A stretch of 64,000 bases of DNA from Pseudomonas chlororaphis subsp. aurantiaca (lineage in GTDB: Bacteria > Pseudomonadota > Gammaproteobacteria > Pseudomonadales > Pseudomonadaceae), in assembly GCF_013466605.1 (NCBI RefSeq), contig NZ_CP059162.1, positions 1,736,001-1,800,000 on the forward strand, written 5' to 3'. The notes below the pieces were generated by a model, which was not told where the DNA came from, searched no databases, and saw only the letters and a list, made by a program, of their open reading frames with translations. The translations under genes and the position numbers were made by a program. Positions 34,409 through 43,997 of the stretch are shown in pieces (position 1 is the stretch's first letter; every line of letters begins with the position of its first letter).

Positions 34409-36196
34409 ATGGCAGAAGCAGTCGCCGATAACGTACCGGCCAAGGCCACTCCGACAGAAGGCAAGCCGCCGCTGTTCGGGTTGTCTTTTCTGGAAAACCT
34501 CTCCGAGATGACCATGTTGCGTCAGGTTGGCCTCATGGTCGGTCTGGCTGCCAGCGTGGCGATTGGTTTTGCCGTGGTGTTGTGGTCCCAGCAACCCGAT
34601 TACCGTCCGTTGTACGGCAGCCTTGCCGGCATGGACGCCAAGCAGGTCATGGACACCCTGGCCTCCGCCGACATTCCCTACACCGTCGAGCCCAACTCCG
34701 GTGCCTTGCTGGTCAAGGCCGACGACCTGCCGCGCGCGCGCCTCAAGCTGGCGGCTGCGGGCGTGGCCCCGGGCGACGGCAATATCGGTTTCGAGATTCT
34801 CGATAAAGAGCAGGGCCTGGGCACCAGTCAGTTCATGGAAGCGACCCGTTACCGTCGCGGCCTGGAAGGCGAACTGGCGCGGACCATTTCCAGCCTGAAC
34901 AACGTCAAGGGCGCGCGCGTGCACCTGGCGATCCCGAAAAGCTCGGTGTTCGTGCGCGACGAACGCAAGCCCAGCGCTTCGGTACTGGTCGAGTTGTATT
35001 CCGGTCGTTCGCTGGAGCCGGGCCAGGTGGTGGCCATCGTCAATCTGGTGGCGACCAGCGTTCCCGAGCTGAGCAAGTCGCAGATCACCGTGGTCGACCA
35101 GAAGGGCAACCTGCTCTCCGACCAGGCGGAAAACTCCGAACTGACCATGGCCGGCAAGCAATTCGACTACAGTCGTCGCATGGAAAGCATGCTGACCCAG
35201 CGCGTGCACAACATCCTGCAGCCGATTCTGGGTAATGACCGCTACAAGGCTGAAGTGTCCGCCGATGTGGACTTCAGCGCCGTCGAGTCGACTTCCGAAC
35301 AGTTCAACCCGGACCAGCCGGCCTTGCGCAGCGAGCAGTCGGTCAACGAGCAACGCTCCAGCAGCCTGGGCCCGCAAGGCGTTCCTGGCGCCCTGAGCAA
35401 TCAGCCGCCGTCGCCGGCCAGCGCCCCGCAGACTACCGGTGGCGCCACCGCTGCCGCCGGCATGGTGCAGCCAGGCCAGCCGCTGCTGGATGCCAACGGC
35501 CAGCAGATCATGGACCCGGCCACCGGCCAGCCGATGCTGGCGCCGTACCCCAACGACAAGCGTCAACAATCCACCAAGAACTTCGAGCTGGATCGCTCCA
35601 TCAGCCACACCAAGCAACAGCAGGGTCGTCTGAACCGGTTGTCGGTGGCAGTGGTGGTGGACGATCAAGTCAAGGTCAACCCGGCCAACGGCGAAACCAC
35701 CCGCGCACCCTGGAGCGCCGACGAATTGGCACGCTTTACCCGCCTGGTCCAGGACGCCGTGGGCTTCGACGCCAGCCGTGGCGACAGCGTCAGCGTGATC
35801 AACGTGCCGTTCTCGGCCGATCGCGGTGAAGTGATCGCCGACATTCCGTTCTACTCGCAGCCCTGGTTCTGGGACATCGTGAAGCAGGTCCTGGGCGTGC
35901 TCTTTATCCTGGTCCTGGTGTTCGGCGTGCTGCGCCCGGTGCTCAACAACATCACCGGTGGCGGCAAGGGCAAGCAACTGGCGGGACTCGGCAGCGATGT
36001 CGAACTCGGCGGCATGGGCGGCCTGGATGGCGAGCTGGCCAACGATCGCGTCAGCCTCGGTGGCCCGCAAAGCATCCTGCTGCCTAGCCCGAGCGAAGGC
36101 TATGACGCACAGTTGAACGCAATCAAGAGTCTGGTGGCAGAAGACCCGGGTCGAGTGGCCCAGGTCGTGAAAGAGTGGATTAACGCAGATGAGTGA
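34409..36196 (+). CDS. fliF: FliF, MS-ring protein
   Basis: Forms the inner-membrane MS ring that nucleates the basal body. The 595-residue protein has one membrane segment near residues 36-58 (VGLMVGLAASVAIGFAVVLW), periplasmic ring domains with YRPLYGSL and ARVHLAIPKSSVF, a second membrane segment near 490-510 (FWDIVKQVLGVLFILVLVFGVLRPVL), and the FliG-binding tail ending LVAEDPGRVAQVVKEWINADE. It overlaps fliG by 8 bases. Confidence 0.97.
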   Translation: MAEAVADNVPAKATPTEGKPPLFGLSFLENLSEMTMLRQVGLMVGLAASVAIGFAVVLWSQQPDYRPLYGSLAGMDAKQVMDTLASADIPYTVEPNSGALLVKADDLPRARLKLAAAGVAPGDGNIGFEILDKEQGLGTSQFMEATRYRRGLEGELARTISSLNNVKGARVHLAIPKSSVFVRDERKPSASVLVELYSGRSLEPGQVVAIVNLVATSVPELSKSQITVVDQKGNLLSDQAENSELTMAGKQFDYSRRMESMLTQRVHNILQPILGNDRYKAEVSADVDFSAVESTSEQFNPDQPALRSEQSVNEQRSSSLGPQGVPGALSNQPPSPASAPQTTGGATAAAGMVQPGQPLLDANGQQIMDPATGQPMLAPYPNDKRQQSTKNFELDRSISHTKQQQGRLNRLSVAVVVDDQVKVNPANGETTRAPWSADELARFTRLVQDAVGFDASRGDSVSVINVPFSADRGEVIADIPFYSQPWFWDIVKQVLGVLFILVLVFGVLRPVLNNITGGGKGKQLAGLGSDVELGGMGGLDGELANDRVSLGGPQSILLPSPSEGYDAQLNAIKSLVAEDPGRVAQVVKEWINADE

Positions 36197-37208
36197 TAAC
36201 CGAGCCGCTACCGCCAAACTGACCCGGGTCGACAAGGCCGCGATTCTGCTGCTGTCCCTGGGCTCCACCGATGCCGCGCAGGTGTTGCGCCACATGGGCC
36301 CCAAAGAGGTCCAGCGAGTGGGCGTGGCCATGGCGCAGATGGGCAACGTGCATCGCGAGCAGGTTGAGCAGGTGATGAGCGAGTTCGTCGACATCGTCGG
36401 CGACCAGACCAGCCTTGGCGTGGGCTCCGACGACTATGTGCGCAAGATGCTCACCCAGGCCCTGGGCGAGGACAAGGCCAACGGCCTGATCGACCGCATC
36501 CTGCTGGGCGGCAACACCAGCGGCCTGGACAGCCTGAAGTGGATGGAGCCGCGCGCCGTGGCGGACGTGATCCGTTACGAGCACCCGCAGATCCAGGCGA
36601 TAGTGGTCGCCTACCTCGATCCGGACCAGGCGGGCGAAGTGCTCGGCAACTTCGACCACAAGGCGCGCCTGGACATCATTCTGCGGGTTTCCTCGCTCAA
36701 TACCGTGCAGCCGGCCGCCCTGAAGGAACTCAACCAGATTCTCGAGAAGCAGTTCGCCGGCAACTCCAACGCCTCGCGTACCACCCTGGGTGGTATCAAG
36801 CGCGCTGCCGACATCATGAACTTCCTCGACAGCTCGATCGAAGGCCAGTTGATGGACTCGATCCGCGAAGTCGACGAAGACTTGTCCGGTCAGATCGAAG
36901 ACCTCATGTTCGTGTTCAACAACCTTGCCGATGTCGACGACCGCGGCATCCAGGCGTTGCTGCGCGAAGTGTCTTCCGACGTGCTGGTCCTGGCCCTCAA
37001 GGGGTCGGACGAAGGCGTCAAGGAAAAGATCTTCAAGAACATGTCCAAGCGGGCTGCCGAACTGCTGCGCGACGACCTCGAGGCCAAGGGCCCGGTGCGC
37101 GTCAGCGATGTGGAAACCGCGCAGAAGGAAATCCTCACCATTGCCCGCCGTATGGCCGAAGCCGGAGAAATCGTTCTCGGCGGGAAGGGCGGCGAAGAAA
37201 TGATCTAA
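36189..37208 (+). CDS. fliG: FliG, motor switch protein
   Basis: C-ring protein that contacts the stators and FliF. The 339-residue protein has the N-terminal FliF-binding part, the armadillo middle (AIVVAYLDPDQAGEVLGNF), the conserved EHPQ motif within YEHPQIQAI, and the C-terminal torque helix with the charged residues expected for MotA contact (RAAELLRDDLEAKGPVRVSDVE). It overlaps fliF and ends 9 bases before fliH. Confidence 0.97.
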   Translation: MSDNRAATAKLTRVDKAAILLLSLGSTDAAQVLRHMGPKEVQRVGVAMAQMGNVHREQVEQVMSEFVDIVGDQTSLGVGSDDYVRKMLTQALGEDKANGLIDRILLGGNTSGLDSLKWMEPRAVADVIRYEHPQIQAIVVAYLDPDQAGEVLGNFDHKARLDIILRVSSLNTVQPAALKELNQILEKQFAGNSNASRTTLGGIKRAADIMNFLDSSIEGQLMDSIREVDEDLSGQIEDLMFVFNNLADVDDRGIQALLREVSSDVLVLALKGSDEGVKEKIFKNMSKRAAELLRDDLEAKGPVRVSDVETAQKEILTIARRMAEAGEIVLGGKGGEEMI

Positions 37209-37217
37209 GGTCGCGTT

Positions 37218-38039
37218 ATGTCGTCCAGCAGTGATGAGTCCCACAGCGACCTGATTCGCGCCCGGGACGTCGGTGGTTTCGACGTCTGGGCGCTGCCCAG
37301 TTTCGACCCCCATGTACCCGAGCCCGAGCCGGAACCGGTTGAAGAACCGCCAGCGGAGATCGAGGAAGTGCCGCTGGAAGAAGTCCAGCCACTGACCCTC
37401 GAAGAGCTCGAGAGCATTCGCCAGGAAGCCTATAACGAAGGCTTCGCCACGGGCGAAAAGGAAGGCTTCCACAGCACCACGCTGAAGGTCCGCCAGGAAG
37501 CCGAAGTGGCCCTGAGCGCCAAGCTGGCGGCGCTGGAAACGCTGATGGGCAATCTGTTCGAGCCGATCGCCGAGCAGGACACACAGATTGAAAAAGCCCT
37601 GGTCAACCTGGTGCGGCACATGACGCGCCAGGTGATCCAGCGCGAGCTGGCCATCGATTCCAGCCAGATCGAGCATGTCATGCGCGAAGCCCTCAAGCTG
37701 CTGCCGCTGGGCGTGGGTAATGTGCGCCTGTACGTCAATCCGCAGGACTTCGCTCAGGTCAAGAGCCTGCGCGAGCGCCATGAGGAAAGCTGGCGTATCG
37801 TCGAGGACGAAGCCCTGTTGCCGGGCGGTTGCCGGGTCGAGACCGAGCACAGCCGTATCGACGCGACCATGGAAACCCGGATCGCCAAGATCATGGACAA
37901 GCTGTCCGACCAGCTTCACGAACAGGCTTTGCATCCCGCCGAACCGGACCTGAGCGTCGAGCTGGGGGCCGCCACGGGCAAGCCCGCCGCGGATGTCGAC
38001 CCTGTCGACCTCGCGCAGGACCCCGCCGATGCGCCTTGA
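37218..38039 (+). CDS. fliH: FliH, negative regulator of the export ATPase
   Basis: Binds FliI and links it to the C ring. The 273-residue protein has a Pro/Glu-rich N-terminal arm, a long coiled coil with a glycine-repeat segment ([20 protein letters not shown] region near residue 70), and the C-terminal FliI-binding domain ([16 protein letters not shown] and [17 protein letters not shown]). It overlaps fliI by 11 bases. Confidence 0.94.
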   Translation: MSSSSDESHSDLIRARDVGGFDVWALPSFDPHVPEPEPEPVEEPPAEIEEVPLEEVQPLTLEELESIRQEAYNEGFATGEKEGFHSTTLKVRQEAEVALSAKLAALETLMGNLFEPIAEQDTQIEKALVNLVRHMTRQVIQRELAIDSSQIEHVMREALKLLPLGVGNVRLYVNPQDFAQVKSLRERHEESWRIVEDEALLPGGCRVETEHSRIDATMETRIAKIMDKLSDQLHEQALHPAEPDLSVELGAATGKPAADVDPVDLAQDPADAP

Positions 38040-39387
38040 CCGCACCAGCTTCGGCAAGCGCCTGAGCAGCTACGCCGACGCCACCGAACTGCCGAACCAG
38101 CCCATTCTCGAAGGCCGCCTGCTGCGCATGGTCGGCCTGACCCTGGAGGCCGAAGGCCTGCGGGCGGCCATGGGCACGCGCTGCATGGTGATCAACGACG
38201 ACAGCTATCACCCGGTGCAGGTCGAGGCCGAGGTGATGGGCTTCTCCGGCAGCAAGGTATTCCTGATGCCGGTCGGCAGCGTCGCGGGCATCGCCCCTGG
38301 CGCCCGGGTCGTGCCGCTGGCCGATACCGGCCGCCTGCCGATGGGCATGAGCATGCTCGGCCGGGTCCTCGACGGCGCCGGCCGTGCGTTGGACGGCAAG
38401 GGCGGGATGAAGGCCGAGGACTGGGTGCCGATGGACGGTCCGACCATCAACCCGCTCAAGCGCGACCCCATCAGTCGGCCGCTGGACGTGGGCATTCGCT
38501 GCATCAACGGATTATTGACGGTAGGCCGTGGCCAGCGCCTCGGCCTGTTCGCCGGTACCGGCGTGGGCAAGAGTGTGCTGCTGGGCATGATGACCCGCTT
38601 TACCGAGGCCGACATCATCGTGGTCGGGCTGATCGGTGAACGGGGCCGTGAAGTCAAGGAATTCATCGAGCACATCCTCGGTGAAGAGGGGCTCAAGCGC
38701 TCCGTGGTGGTGGCGTCGCCAGCGGATGATGCGCCGCTGATGCGCCTGCGTGCGGCCATGTACTGCACACGCATCGCCGAATATTTTCGCGACAAGGGCA
38801 AGAACGTTCTGTTGCTGATGGATTCCCTGACCCGTTTCGCCCAGGCCCAGCGGGAAATCGCCCTGGCCATCGGCGAGCCGCCCGCGACCAAGGGTTATCC
38901 GCCGTCGGTCTTCGCCAGGCTGCCGAAGCTGGTGGAGCGCGCGGGCAATGCCGAGGCCGGTGGTGGCTCGATCACCGCGTTCTACACCGTGTTGTCCGAG
39001 GGCGACGACCAGCAGGACCCGATCGCCGACTCGGCCCGTGGCGTGCTCGACGGGCACATCGTGCTGTCGCGGCGCCTGGCGGAAGAGGGGCATTACCCGG
39101 CCATCGATATCGAGGCGTCCATCAGCCGGGTCATGCCGGCGGTGGTGACCCCGGAGCACATGACCCGCGCCCAGTATTTCAAGCAGCTGTGGTCGCGTTA
39201 CCAGCAGGCGCGCGACCTGATCAGCGTCGGCGCCTATGTACCGGGCGGCGATCGCGAAACCGACACCGCCATCTCGCTGCAGCCGTCGATGGTCACCTAC
39301 CTGCGCCAGGGGCTCAACGACAGCATCAGCCTGGGTGAAAGCGAAGCCCATCTGGAGATGGTTTTCGCTCCGGCGCCGGGCGGTTAA
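38029..39387 (+). CDS. fliI: FliI, flagellar type III export ATPase
   Basis: Hexameric ATPase related to F1-beta. The 452-residue protein from ATG 38029 ([12 protein letters not shown]) has the P-loop GTGVGKS at 176-182, [15 protein letters not shown], the Walker B strand [13 protein letters not shown], and [17 protein letters not shown]. The open frame begins 36 bases earlier inside fliH, but those residues are not family-like. It is coupled to fliH and 6 bases from fliJ. Confidence 0.97.
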   Translation: MRLDRTSFGKRLSSYADATELPNQPILEGRLLRMVGLTLEAEGLRAAMGTRCMVINDDSYHPVQVEAEVMGFSGSKVFLMPVGSVAGIAPGARVVPLADTGRLPMGMSMLGRVLDGAGRALDGKGGMKAEDWVPMDGPTINPLKRDPISRPLDVGIRCINGLLTVGRGQRLGLFAGTGVGKSVLLGMMTRFTEADIIVVGLIGERGREVKEFIEHILGEEGLKRSVVVASPADDAPLMRLRAAMYCTRIAEYFRDKGKNVLLLMDSLTRFAQAQREIALAIGEPPATKGYPPSVFARLPKLVERAGNAEAGGGSITAFYTVLSEGDDQQDPIADSARGVLDGHIVLSRRLAEEGHYPAIDIEASISRVMPAVVTPEHMTRAQYFKQLWSRYQQARDLISVGAYVPGGDRETDTAISLQPSMVTYLRQGLNDSISLGESEAHLEMVFAPAPGG

Positions 39388-39393
39388 TCCATC

Positions 39394-39843
39394 ATGGCCA
39401 ACAGCCGTGCCGCGCGTCTGGCGCCCGTGGTCGAAATGGCCGAAAGCGCCGAGCGCACCGCCGCACAGCGCCTGGGGCATTTCCAGGGCCAGGTGCGCCT
39501 GGCGGAAAGCAAGCTGGGGGACCTGGAGCGCTTTCGTGCCGAATACCAGCAGCAGTGGATCGAGCGGGGCAGCGGCGGGGTTTCCGGCCAATGGCTGATG
39601 AACTACCAGCACTTCCTCAATCAGCTGGAAACCGCCGTGGGGCAGCAGCGACAAAGCCTGGCCTGGCACCAGAACAACCTCAACCGCGCGCGGGAAACCT
39701 GGCAGCAGGCCTATGCCCGGGTCGAGGGCTTGCGCAAGCTGGTGCAGCGCTACATCGATGAAGCCCGCCAACTGGAAGACAAGCGTGAGCAAAAGCTGCT
39801 CGACGAGCTGTCCCAACGCCTGCCGCGCCAGGATCCGTACTGA
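39394..39843 (+). CDS. fliJ: FliJ, export chaperone-escort protein
   Basis: Coiled-coil stalk of the FliI ATPase that recycles chaperones. The 149-residue protein is almost entirely charged helix (RLAPVVEMAESAERTAAQRLGHFQ and ARQLEDKREQKLLDELSQRL) with heptad patterning. It ends the fliE-J operon, and 119 bases follow before hsbA. Confidence 0.94.
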   Translation: MANSRAARLAPVVEMAESAERTAAQRLGHFQGQVRLAESKLGDLERFRAEYQQQWIERGSGGVSGQWLMNYQHFLNQLETAVGQQRQSLAWHQNNLNRARETWQQAYARVEGLRKLVQRYIDEARQLEDKREQKLLDELSQRLPRQDPY

Positions 39844-39962
39844 GCGCCATTCCGTTCGTCGCCGCCAGGTGCTCGTCAGCGACGCTTCGGCGGTTCGGGT
39901 TGCCCATGCTTGTACGGGGTGCTAAACCTTGTACAGATTGCCAATCACAAGGAAGCGGTATC

Positions 39963-40268
39963 ATGTCAGTCGTTACTGAAGTATCACCGGACGGGCAAAA
40001 ACTGACGATTTCGATCAAGGGACGTTTCGATTTTGGCCGACATCAAGAGTTTCGCGAGTCCTACGAGCGCCTCAACAAAAAGCCCGAATCCATAGTGGTG
40101 GACCTGAAAGATGCCACCTACCTCGACAGTTCCGCCTTGGGCATGCTGCTGTTGCTGCGTGATCACGCGGGTGGCGACGACTCCGACGTGCGAGTGATCA
40201 ACAGCAACTCGGACGTGCGCAAGATTCTCGCCATTTCCAATTTCGACAAGCTGTTTGACATCAGTTGA
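39963..40268 (+). CDS. hsbA: HsbA-type anti-sigma factor antagonist (STAS domain)
   Basis: Single STAS domain of 101 residues with VVDLKDATYLDSSALGMLLLLRD; Ser56 of the DSSALG loop corresponds to the phospho-Ser of P. aeruginosa HsbA (PA3347). There, HsbA binds the anti-sigma factor FlgM or the diguanylate cyclase HsbD depending on its phosphorylation, balancing swimming and biofilm. AAGGAAG precedes the ATG at 39963; the longer frame from 39900 lacks support. It overlaps hsbR only if hsbR starts at TTG. Confidence 0.9.
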   Translation: MSVVTEVSPDGQKLTISIKGRFDFGRHQEFRESYERLNKKPESIVVDLKDATYLDSSALGMLLLLRDHAGGDDSDVRVINSNSDVRKILAISNFDKLFDIS

Positions 40269-40273
40269 TCGAC

Positions 40274-41980
40274 ATGCAGTCGATCGAGGCACCTCTGTGC
40301 GTGCTGATCGCCGAAGACGGCACGAGCGACCGCATGTTGCTGTCGAGCATCGTCCGGCGCCAGGGGCACGAGGTGCTGACGGCGAGTAATGGCGCCGAGG
40401 CGGTGGAACTGTTCGTCCAGGAGCGCCCGCACCTGGTGCTGATGGACGCGATGATGCCGGTGATGGACGGTTTCGAGGCCGCCCGGCAGATCAAGCGCCT
40501 GGCTGGCGAAGCGCTGGTGCCGATCATTTTCCTGACGTCGCTCACCCAGAGCGAGGCGCTGGCGCGCTGCCTGGAAGCCGGTGGCGACGATTTTCTGGCA
40601 AAACCCTACAGCCCGGTGATCCTGGCGGCCAAGATCAAGGCCATGGATCGCTTGCGGCGCCTGCAGGAAACCGTGCTGCAGCAGCGTGACCAGATCACCC
40701 AGCACCATGACTACCTGCTCAACGAGCAGCGGGTGGCCAAGGCGGTGTTCGACAAGGTGGCGCATTCCGGATGCCTGAGCGCGCCGAATATCCGCTACCT
40801 GCAGTCGCCGTACGCGCTGTTCAATGGCGACTTGCTGCTGGCTGCCTTTACCCCGACGGGCGACATGCATGTGCTGTTGGGGGATTTCACTGGCCACGGC
40901 TTGCCGGCGGCCGTGGGCGCGATGCCCCTGGCCGAGGTGTTTTACGGCATGACGGCCAAGGGTTACGGGCTGCCCGAAACCCTGCGCGAGATGAATGCCA
41001 AGCTCAAGCGCATCCTGCCGGTGGGCATGTTCTGTTGTGCGACGCTGCTGTGCCTGAGTTTCCAGCGGCGGGCGGTGGAGGTGTGGAACGGCGGCATGCC
41101 GGATGGCTACCTGCATCGCCTGGCAAGCGGGGAGCGGGTGCCACTGGTGGCGCACCATCTGCCGCTGGGGGTGCTGGGCGCCGAGGCATTCGACGACCGC
41201 ACCGAAGTCTTTCCCATGGCCCTGGGCGACCGGGTGTTTCTGTTGTCCGATGGGGTGATCGACACCTGCGACGCCAACGAGCAGTTGTTCGGTGTCGAGC
41301 GCCTGCAGCAGGTATTTGCCGCCAACCGCGAGCCGGACCTGCTGTTCGAGGAGATTCAGCGGGCCCTGGGCGAGTTTGGTGGCGATGCGCGGGACGATGT
41401 GAGCATGGTCGAGGTCAGCCTGCTCGAGGCTCGGCAGCTGACGCCGCCGGCATTGGTGTATTCCGACAGCGGTCAGTCCTGCCCGCTGGACTGGTCGGTG
41501 AGTTTCGAGTATCGCGCCGCTACTCTCAAGCGCTTCAACCCTTTGCCCTACCTGCTGCAACTGCTGCTGGAAGTGCATGGCCTGCGGGCGCAGAGCGGGG
41601 CGCTCTACAGTGTGCTGGCCGAGTTGTATTCCAATGCCCTGGAGCATGGCGTATTGCGCCTGGACTCCAGTCTCAAGCGCGATGCCCAGGGCTTTTCCCG
41701 CTATTACCGGGAGCGCGCGGTACGCCTCGAAGCGTTGCAGGAGGGTTTTGTACGGGTGCACCTGCAGGTGGAGCCCCAGGGTGCCGGCGGTCGTTTGCTG
41801 ATCCGGGTCGAGGACAGTGGCAGTGGTTTCGATGTCGGGCGGGTGATGGCGCGGCCCGTCGATGGCGACCGCCTGTCCGGGCGCGGCGTCAGCCTGATCC
41901 GTCAGCTCAGCCAGCGTGCCAGCTGGTCTGACGATGGTCGTAGTGCCTGCGTGGAGTTTTCCTGGGAGCCTCTGGCATAA
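40274..41980 (+). CDS. hsbR: HsbR-type response regulator with PP2C phosphatase and kinase-like domain
   Basis: Three-part regulator of 568 residues: receiver domain with Asp58 (LVLMDAMMPVMDGF), PP2C/SpoIIE phosphatase core (LLLAAFTPTGDMHVLLGDFTGHG and LLSDGVIDTC), and a C-terminal HATPase/anti-sigma kinase domain (ELYSNALEHGVL and VEDSGSGFDVG). This is the HsbR (PA3346) layout, which sets HsbA phosphorylation under HptB control. A TTG at 40265 overlapping the hsbA stop by 4 bases would add three residues and could be the true start. Confidence 0.92.
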   Translation: MQSIEAPLCVLIAEDGTSDRMLLSSIVRRQGHEVLTASNGAEAVELFVQERPHLVLMDAMMPVMDGFEAARQIKRLAGEALVPIIFLTSLTQSEALARCLEAGGDDFLAKPYSPVILAAKIKAMDRLRRLQETVLQQRDQITQHHDYLLNEQRVAKAVFDKVAHSGCLSAPNIRYLQSPYALFNGDLLLAAFTPTGDMHVLLGDFTGHGLPAAVGAMPLAEVFYGMTAKGYGLPETLREMNAKLKRILPVGMFCCATLLCLSFQRRAVEVWNGGMPDGYLHRLASGERVPLVAHHLPLGVLGAEAFDDRTEVFPMALGDRVFLLSDGVIDTCDANEQLFGVERLQQVFAANREPDLLFEEIQRALGEFGGDARDDVSMVEVSLLEARQLTPPALVYSDSGQSCPLDWSVSFEYRAATLKRFNPLPYLLQLLLEVHGLRAQSGALYSVLAELYSNALEHGVLRLDSSLKRDAQGFSRYYRERAVRLEALQEGFVRVHLQVEPQGAGGRLLIRVEDSGSGFDVGRVMARPVDGDRLSGRGVSLIRQLSQRASWSDDGRSACVEFSWEPLA

Positions 41981-42010
41981 TTCGCCGATTCTTGATCAAG
42001 GAGTGAGCAA

Positions 42011-42355
42011 GTGGCTGATATTCATCTGGATCACGAGGTGCTGAACGCATTGCAGGAAGTCATGGAGGATGAGTATCCGTTGTTGCTCGACACCTTCCTC
42101 TGCGACTCCGAAGAGCGTTTGCGCCAGTTGCACAAGGTCGACGACCCCCGTCAACTTGTCGCCACTGCCCACAGCTTCAAGGGCAGCAGCAGCAATATGG
42201 GGGCGATTCGCCTGGCCGAGCTCTGTCATCAGTTGGAGCAGCGTGCCCAGGACTCGTCGTTGCGCGGTATCGAGCAGCTGGTGGGCGAGATCGATGGCGA
42301 ATTCGCCATTGTCCGGCAGCTGTGCAAGCAGGAACGCCAGCGTTTTCACTGCTGA
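42011..42355 (+). CDS. hptB: HptB-type histidine phosphotransfer protein
   Basis: Single Hpt domain of 114 residues from a GTG preceded by AAGGAGTGAG. The phosphorylatable His54 lies in ATAHSFKGSSSNMGA. HptB of P. aeruginosa (PA3345) passes phosphate from several hybrid kinases to HsbR and so controls HsbA, motility and biofilm. Gene order hsbA-hsbR-hptB is conserved here, but the module lies between fliJ and fliK. Confidence 0.92.
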   Translation: MADIHLDHEVLNALQEVMEDEYPLLLDTFLCDSEERLRQLHKVDDPRQLVATAHSFKGSSSNMGAIRLAELCHQLEQRAQDSSLRGIEQLVGEIDGEFAIVRQLCKQERQRFHC

Positions 42356-42384
42356 AAAACCGCCGCAATCCAGGCTTTTTCCCG

Positions 42385-42405
42385 CGAGCCAGCAAAGCTG
42401 GCTCG
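42385..42405 (+). terminator. Perfect hairpin between hptB and fliK
   Basis: CGAGCCAGC, an AAA loop and GCTGGCTCG form a 9-bp perfect stem, followed only by GACCTTT. It may be a weak terminator or a relic of a Pseudomonas palindromic repeat; T-run support is poor. Confidence 0.45.
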
Positions 42406-42465
42406 ACCTTTGCAGTCAAGTCTCCCAACTGTACCTACGATCCCAGTGCAGCGGAGACCGTTTTC

Positions 42466-43830
42466 ATGCCCCTTACCCCGAACATGCTGCTTCAGGCCGC
42501 CTCCCAGGCCAAGACTCAAGCGGCTTCCGCCACCCCCCAGGCCAGTGCCGCCGAGCCCGGGGATAAAGGCGCAAGCTTTGCCCGGGTGTTCGCCAAGGAA
42601 GCGCTCGGCAAGCCGGTAGCGGCTGCCGACGGCCCCATCAAGCCGGCTCGCGACAAGGGTGTCGAAACCGCTGCCAAGGTGGATCCGGGCAAGGGCAAGG
42701 CTGCCGCCCCCGAGCCGGCGGTTGCCGATAGCGGCAAAACCTTGCCTGCCGACAAGGCCGCCGCCAGTGACGACAAGGTTGCCGATGACCAGGCCGCGAG
42801 CAGCGATCAGTCGCTGGTCGGCGGCACGCCGGTCGACCCGACCCTCGATCCGGCGCTGATGCAGGCGACCCAGCCGGTGCCATTGCCGGTGCCCGAGCCG
42901 GAAGTGGCGGCAACGCCTGTTCCGGCACCGCCGCCAGTGCAGCCGCAAACGCAGCCGGTTACGCCGCTGGTGGCCAGCACCGTGGCACCGGCGCCGGTCG
43001 ATCCGGAATTCGACCCTGAGGCCGACCCGCTGGACGCGCTGCCGGTAGTACGCCTGGCGATGGAGCAGAGCGGTCATGTCTCGGCTTCCAGCCAGGCGCA
43101 GAACAAGGCGGCACCGACCGTGGTGGCCGATGACGGACCGACTTCGGCCCAGACCTTTGCCAGCGGCATGGCCAACATGCTGGACCTGCAGGTGGGCAAG
43201 GACAGCACTGAACAAGGTGGCGAAAAGGCCTTCAGCGGTCTGCTCGATGACGGTCTCAAGGACCTCAAGAGCGCTGCCAGCGACACCCGCGTCGATGATT
43301 TTGCCAACCGCCTGGCGGCCCTGACCCAGGCGGCCACGCCCAAGACCGCCAACGCCGTCCCGGTGAACCAGCCGCTGGCCATGCATCAGAGCGGCTGGAC
43401 CGAGGAAGTGGTCAACCGGGTCATGTACCTGTCCAGCGTCAATCTCAAGTCGGCCGAGATCCAGTTGCAGCCAGCCGAGCTGGGGCGCCTGGATATTCGC
43501 GTGAACATGGTGCCGGACCAGCAGACCCAGGTGACCTTCATGAGTGCCCATGTCGGCGTGCGCGAGGCCCTCGAAGGGCAGATGCATCGCCTGCGCGACA
43601 TGTTCCACCAGCAAGGCATGGGGCAGGTGGACGTCAACGTCTCCGACCAGTCGCGCAACTGGCAGGGTGGCCAGGAGCAGGCCCAGCAGGGGCAGCATCG
43701 CAGCAACGGCACCAGTGCCAGTGGCGGGCGCCTGGATGGTGTGGATGAAGAGTTGCCGCCGAGCGCCGCTGAAGTCGCCGCCAGCACCAGCACGGTCATT
43801 GGCACCAGCGCCGTTGACTATTACGCCTGA
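42466..43830 (+). CDS. fliK: FliK, hook-length control protein
   Basis: Secreted ruler that also switches the export gate from hook to filament substrates. The 454-residue protein from ATG 42466 (MPLTPNMLLQAASQAK) has a long Ala/Pro/Asp-rich ruler region and the conserved C-terminal FliK domain: SAEIQLQPAELGRLDIRVNM, QTQVTFMSAHVGVREALEG and RLRDMFHQQGMGQVDVNVS. The frame extends 144 bases upstream through the hairpin without homology. A terminator follows it, so fliL begins a new transcript. Confidence 0.94.
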   Translation: MPLTPNMLLQAASQAKTQAASATPQASAAEPGDKGASFARVFAKEALGKPVAAADGPIKPARDKGVETAAKVDPGKGKAAAPEPAVADSGKTLPADKAAASDDKVADDQAASSDQSLVGGTPVDPTLDPALMQATQPVPLPVPEPEVAATPVPAPPPVQPQTQPVTPLVASTVAPAPVDPEFDPEADPLDALPVVRLAMEQSGHVSASSQAQNKAAPTVVADDGPTSAQTFASGMANMLDLQVGKDSTEQGGEKAFSGLLDDGLKDLKSAASDTRVDDFANRLAALTQAATPKTANAVPVNQPLAMHQSGWTEEVVNRVMYLSSVNLKSAEIQLQPAELGRLDIRVNMVPDQQTQVTFMSAHVGVREALEGQMHRLRDMFHQQGMGQVDVNVSDQSRNWQGGQEQAQQGQHRSNGTSASGGRLDGVDEELPPSAAEVAASTSTVIGTSAVDYYA

Positions 43831-43854
43831 CCCGCTTCAGGCGTCATTGAACAG

Positions 43855-43894
43855 AAGATCGCCCGTCGCGTGGTACCGCGGCTGGCGATCTTTT
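43855..43894 (+). terminator. Intrinsic terminator after fliK
   Basis: AAGATCGCC and GGCGATCTT form a 9-bp outer stem with an inner CGCG/CGCG stem, ending TTTT. It separates fliK from the fliL operon. Confidence 0.8.
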
Positions 43895-43931
43895 GCTTTG
43901 CGCTGCCCTATCCTTTCGGTTCAGACAAATC

Positions 43932-43947
43932 TGGCATAACACTTGCT
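43932..43947 (+). promoter_or_regulatory. RpoN promoter of fliLMNOPQR-flhB
   Basis: TGGCATAACACTTGCT has the GG/GC cores with exact spacing and the TTGC form of the -12. It is 51 bases before fliL, directly after a terminator. The fliL operon is a FleQ/RpoN target in P. aeruginosa. Confidence 0.85.
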
Positions 43948-43997
43948 CTTGCCTTGCCGTGCGACTGTGAAAACCCGATTAGTGACGGATTATTGGC

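Noticed and set aside
34424..34431. GCCGATAA in the start of fliF as a FliA promoter
   Set aside because: No TAAAG-like -35 at 11-12 bases upstream, and the site is inside the fliE-J operon, which has its own RpoN promoter.
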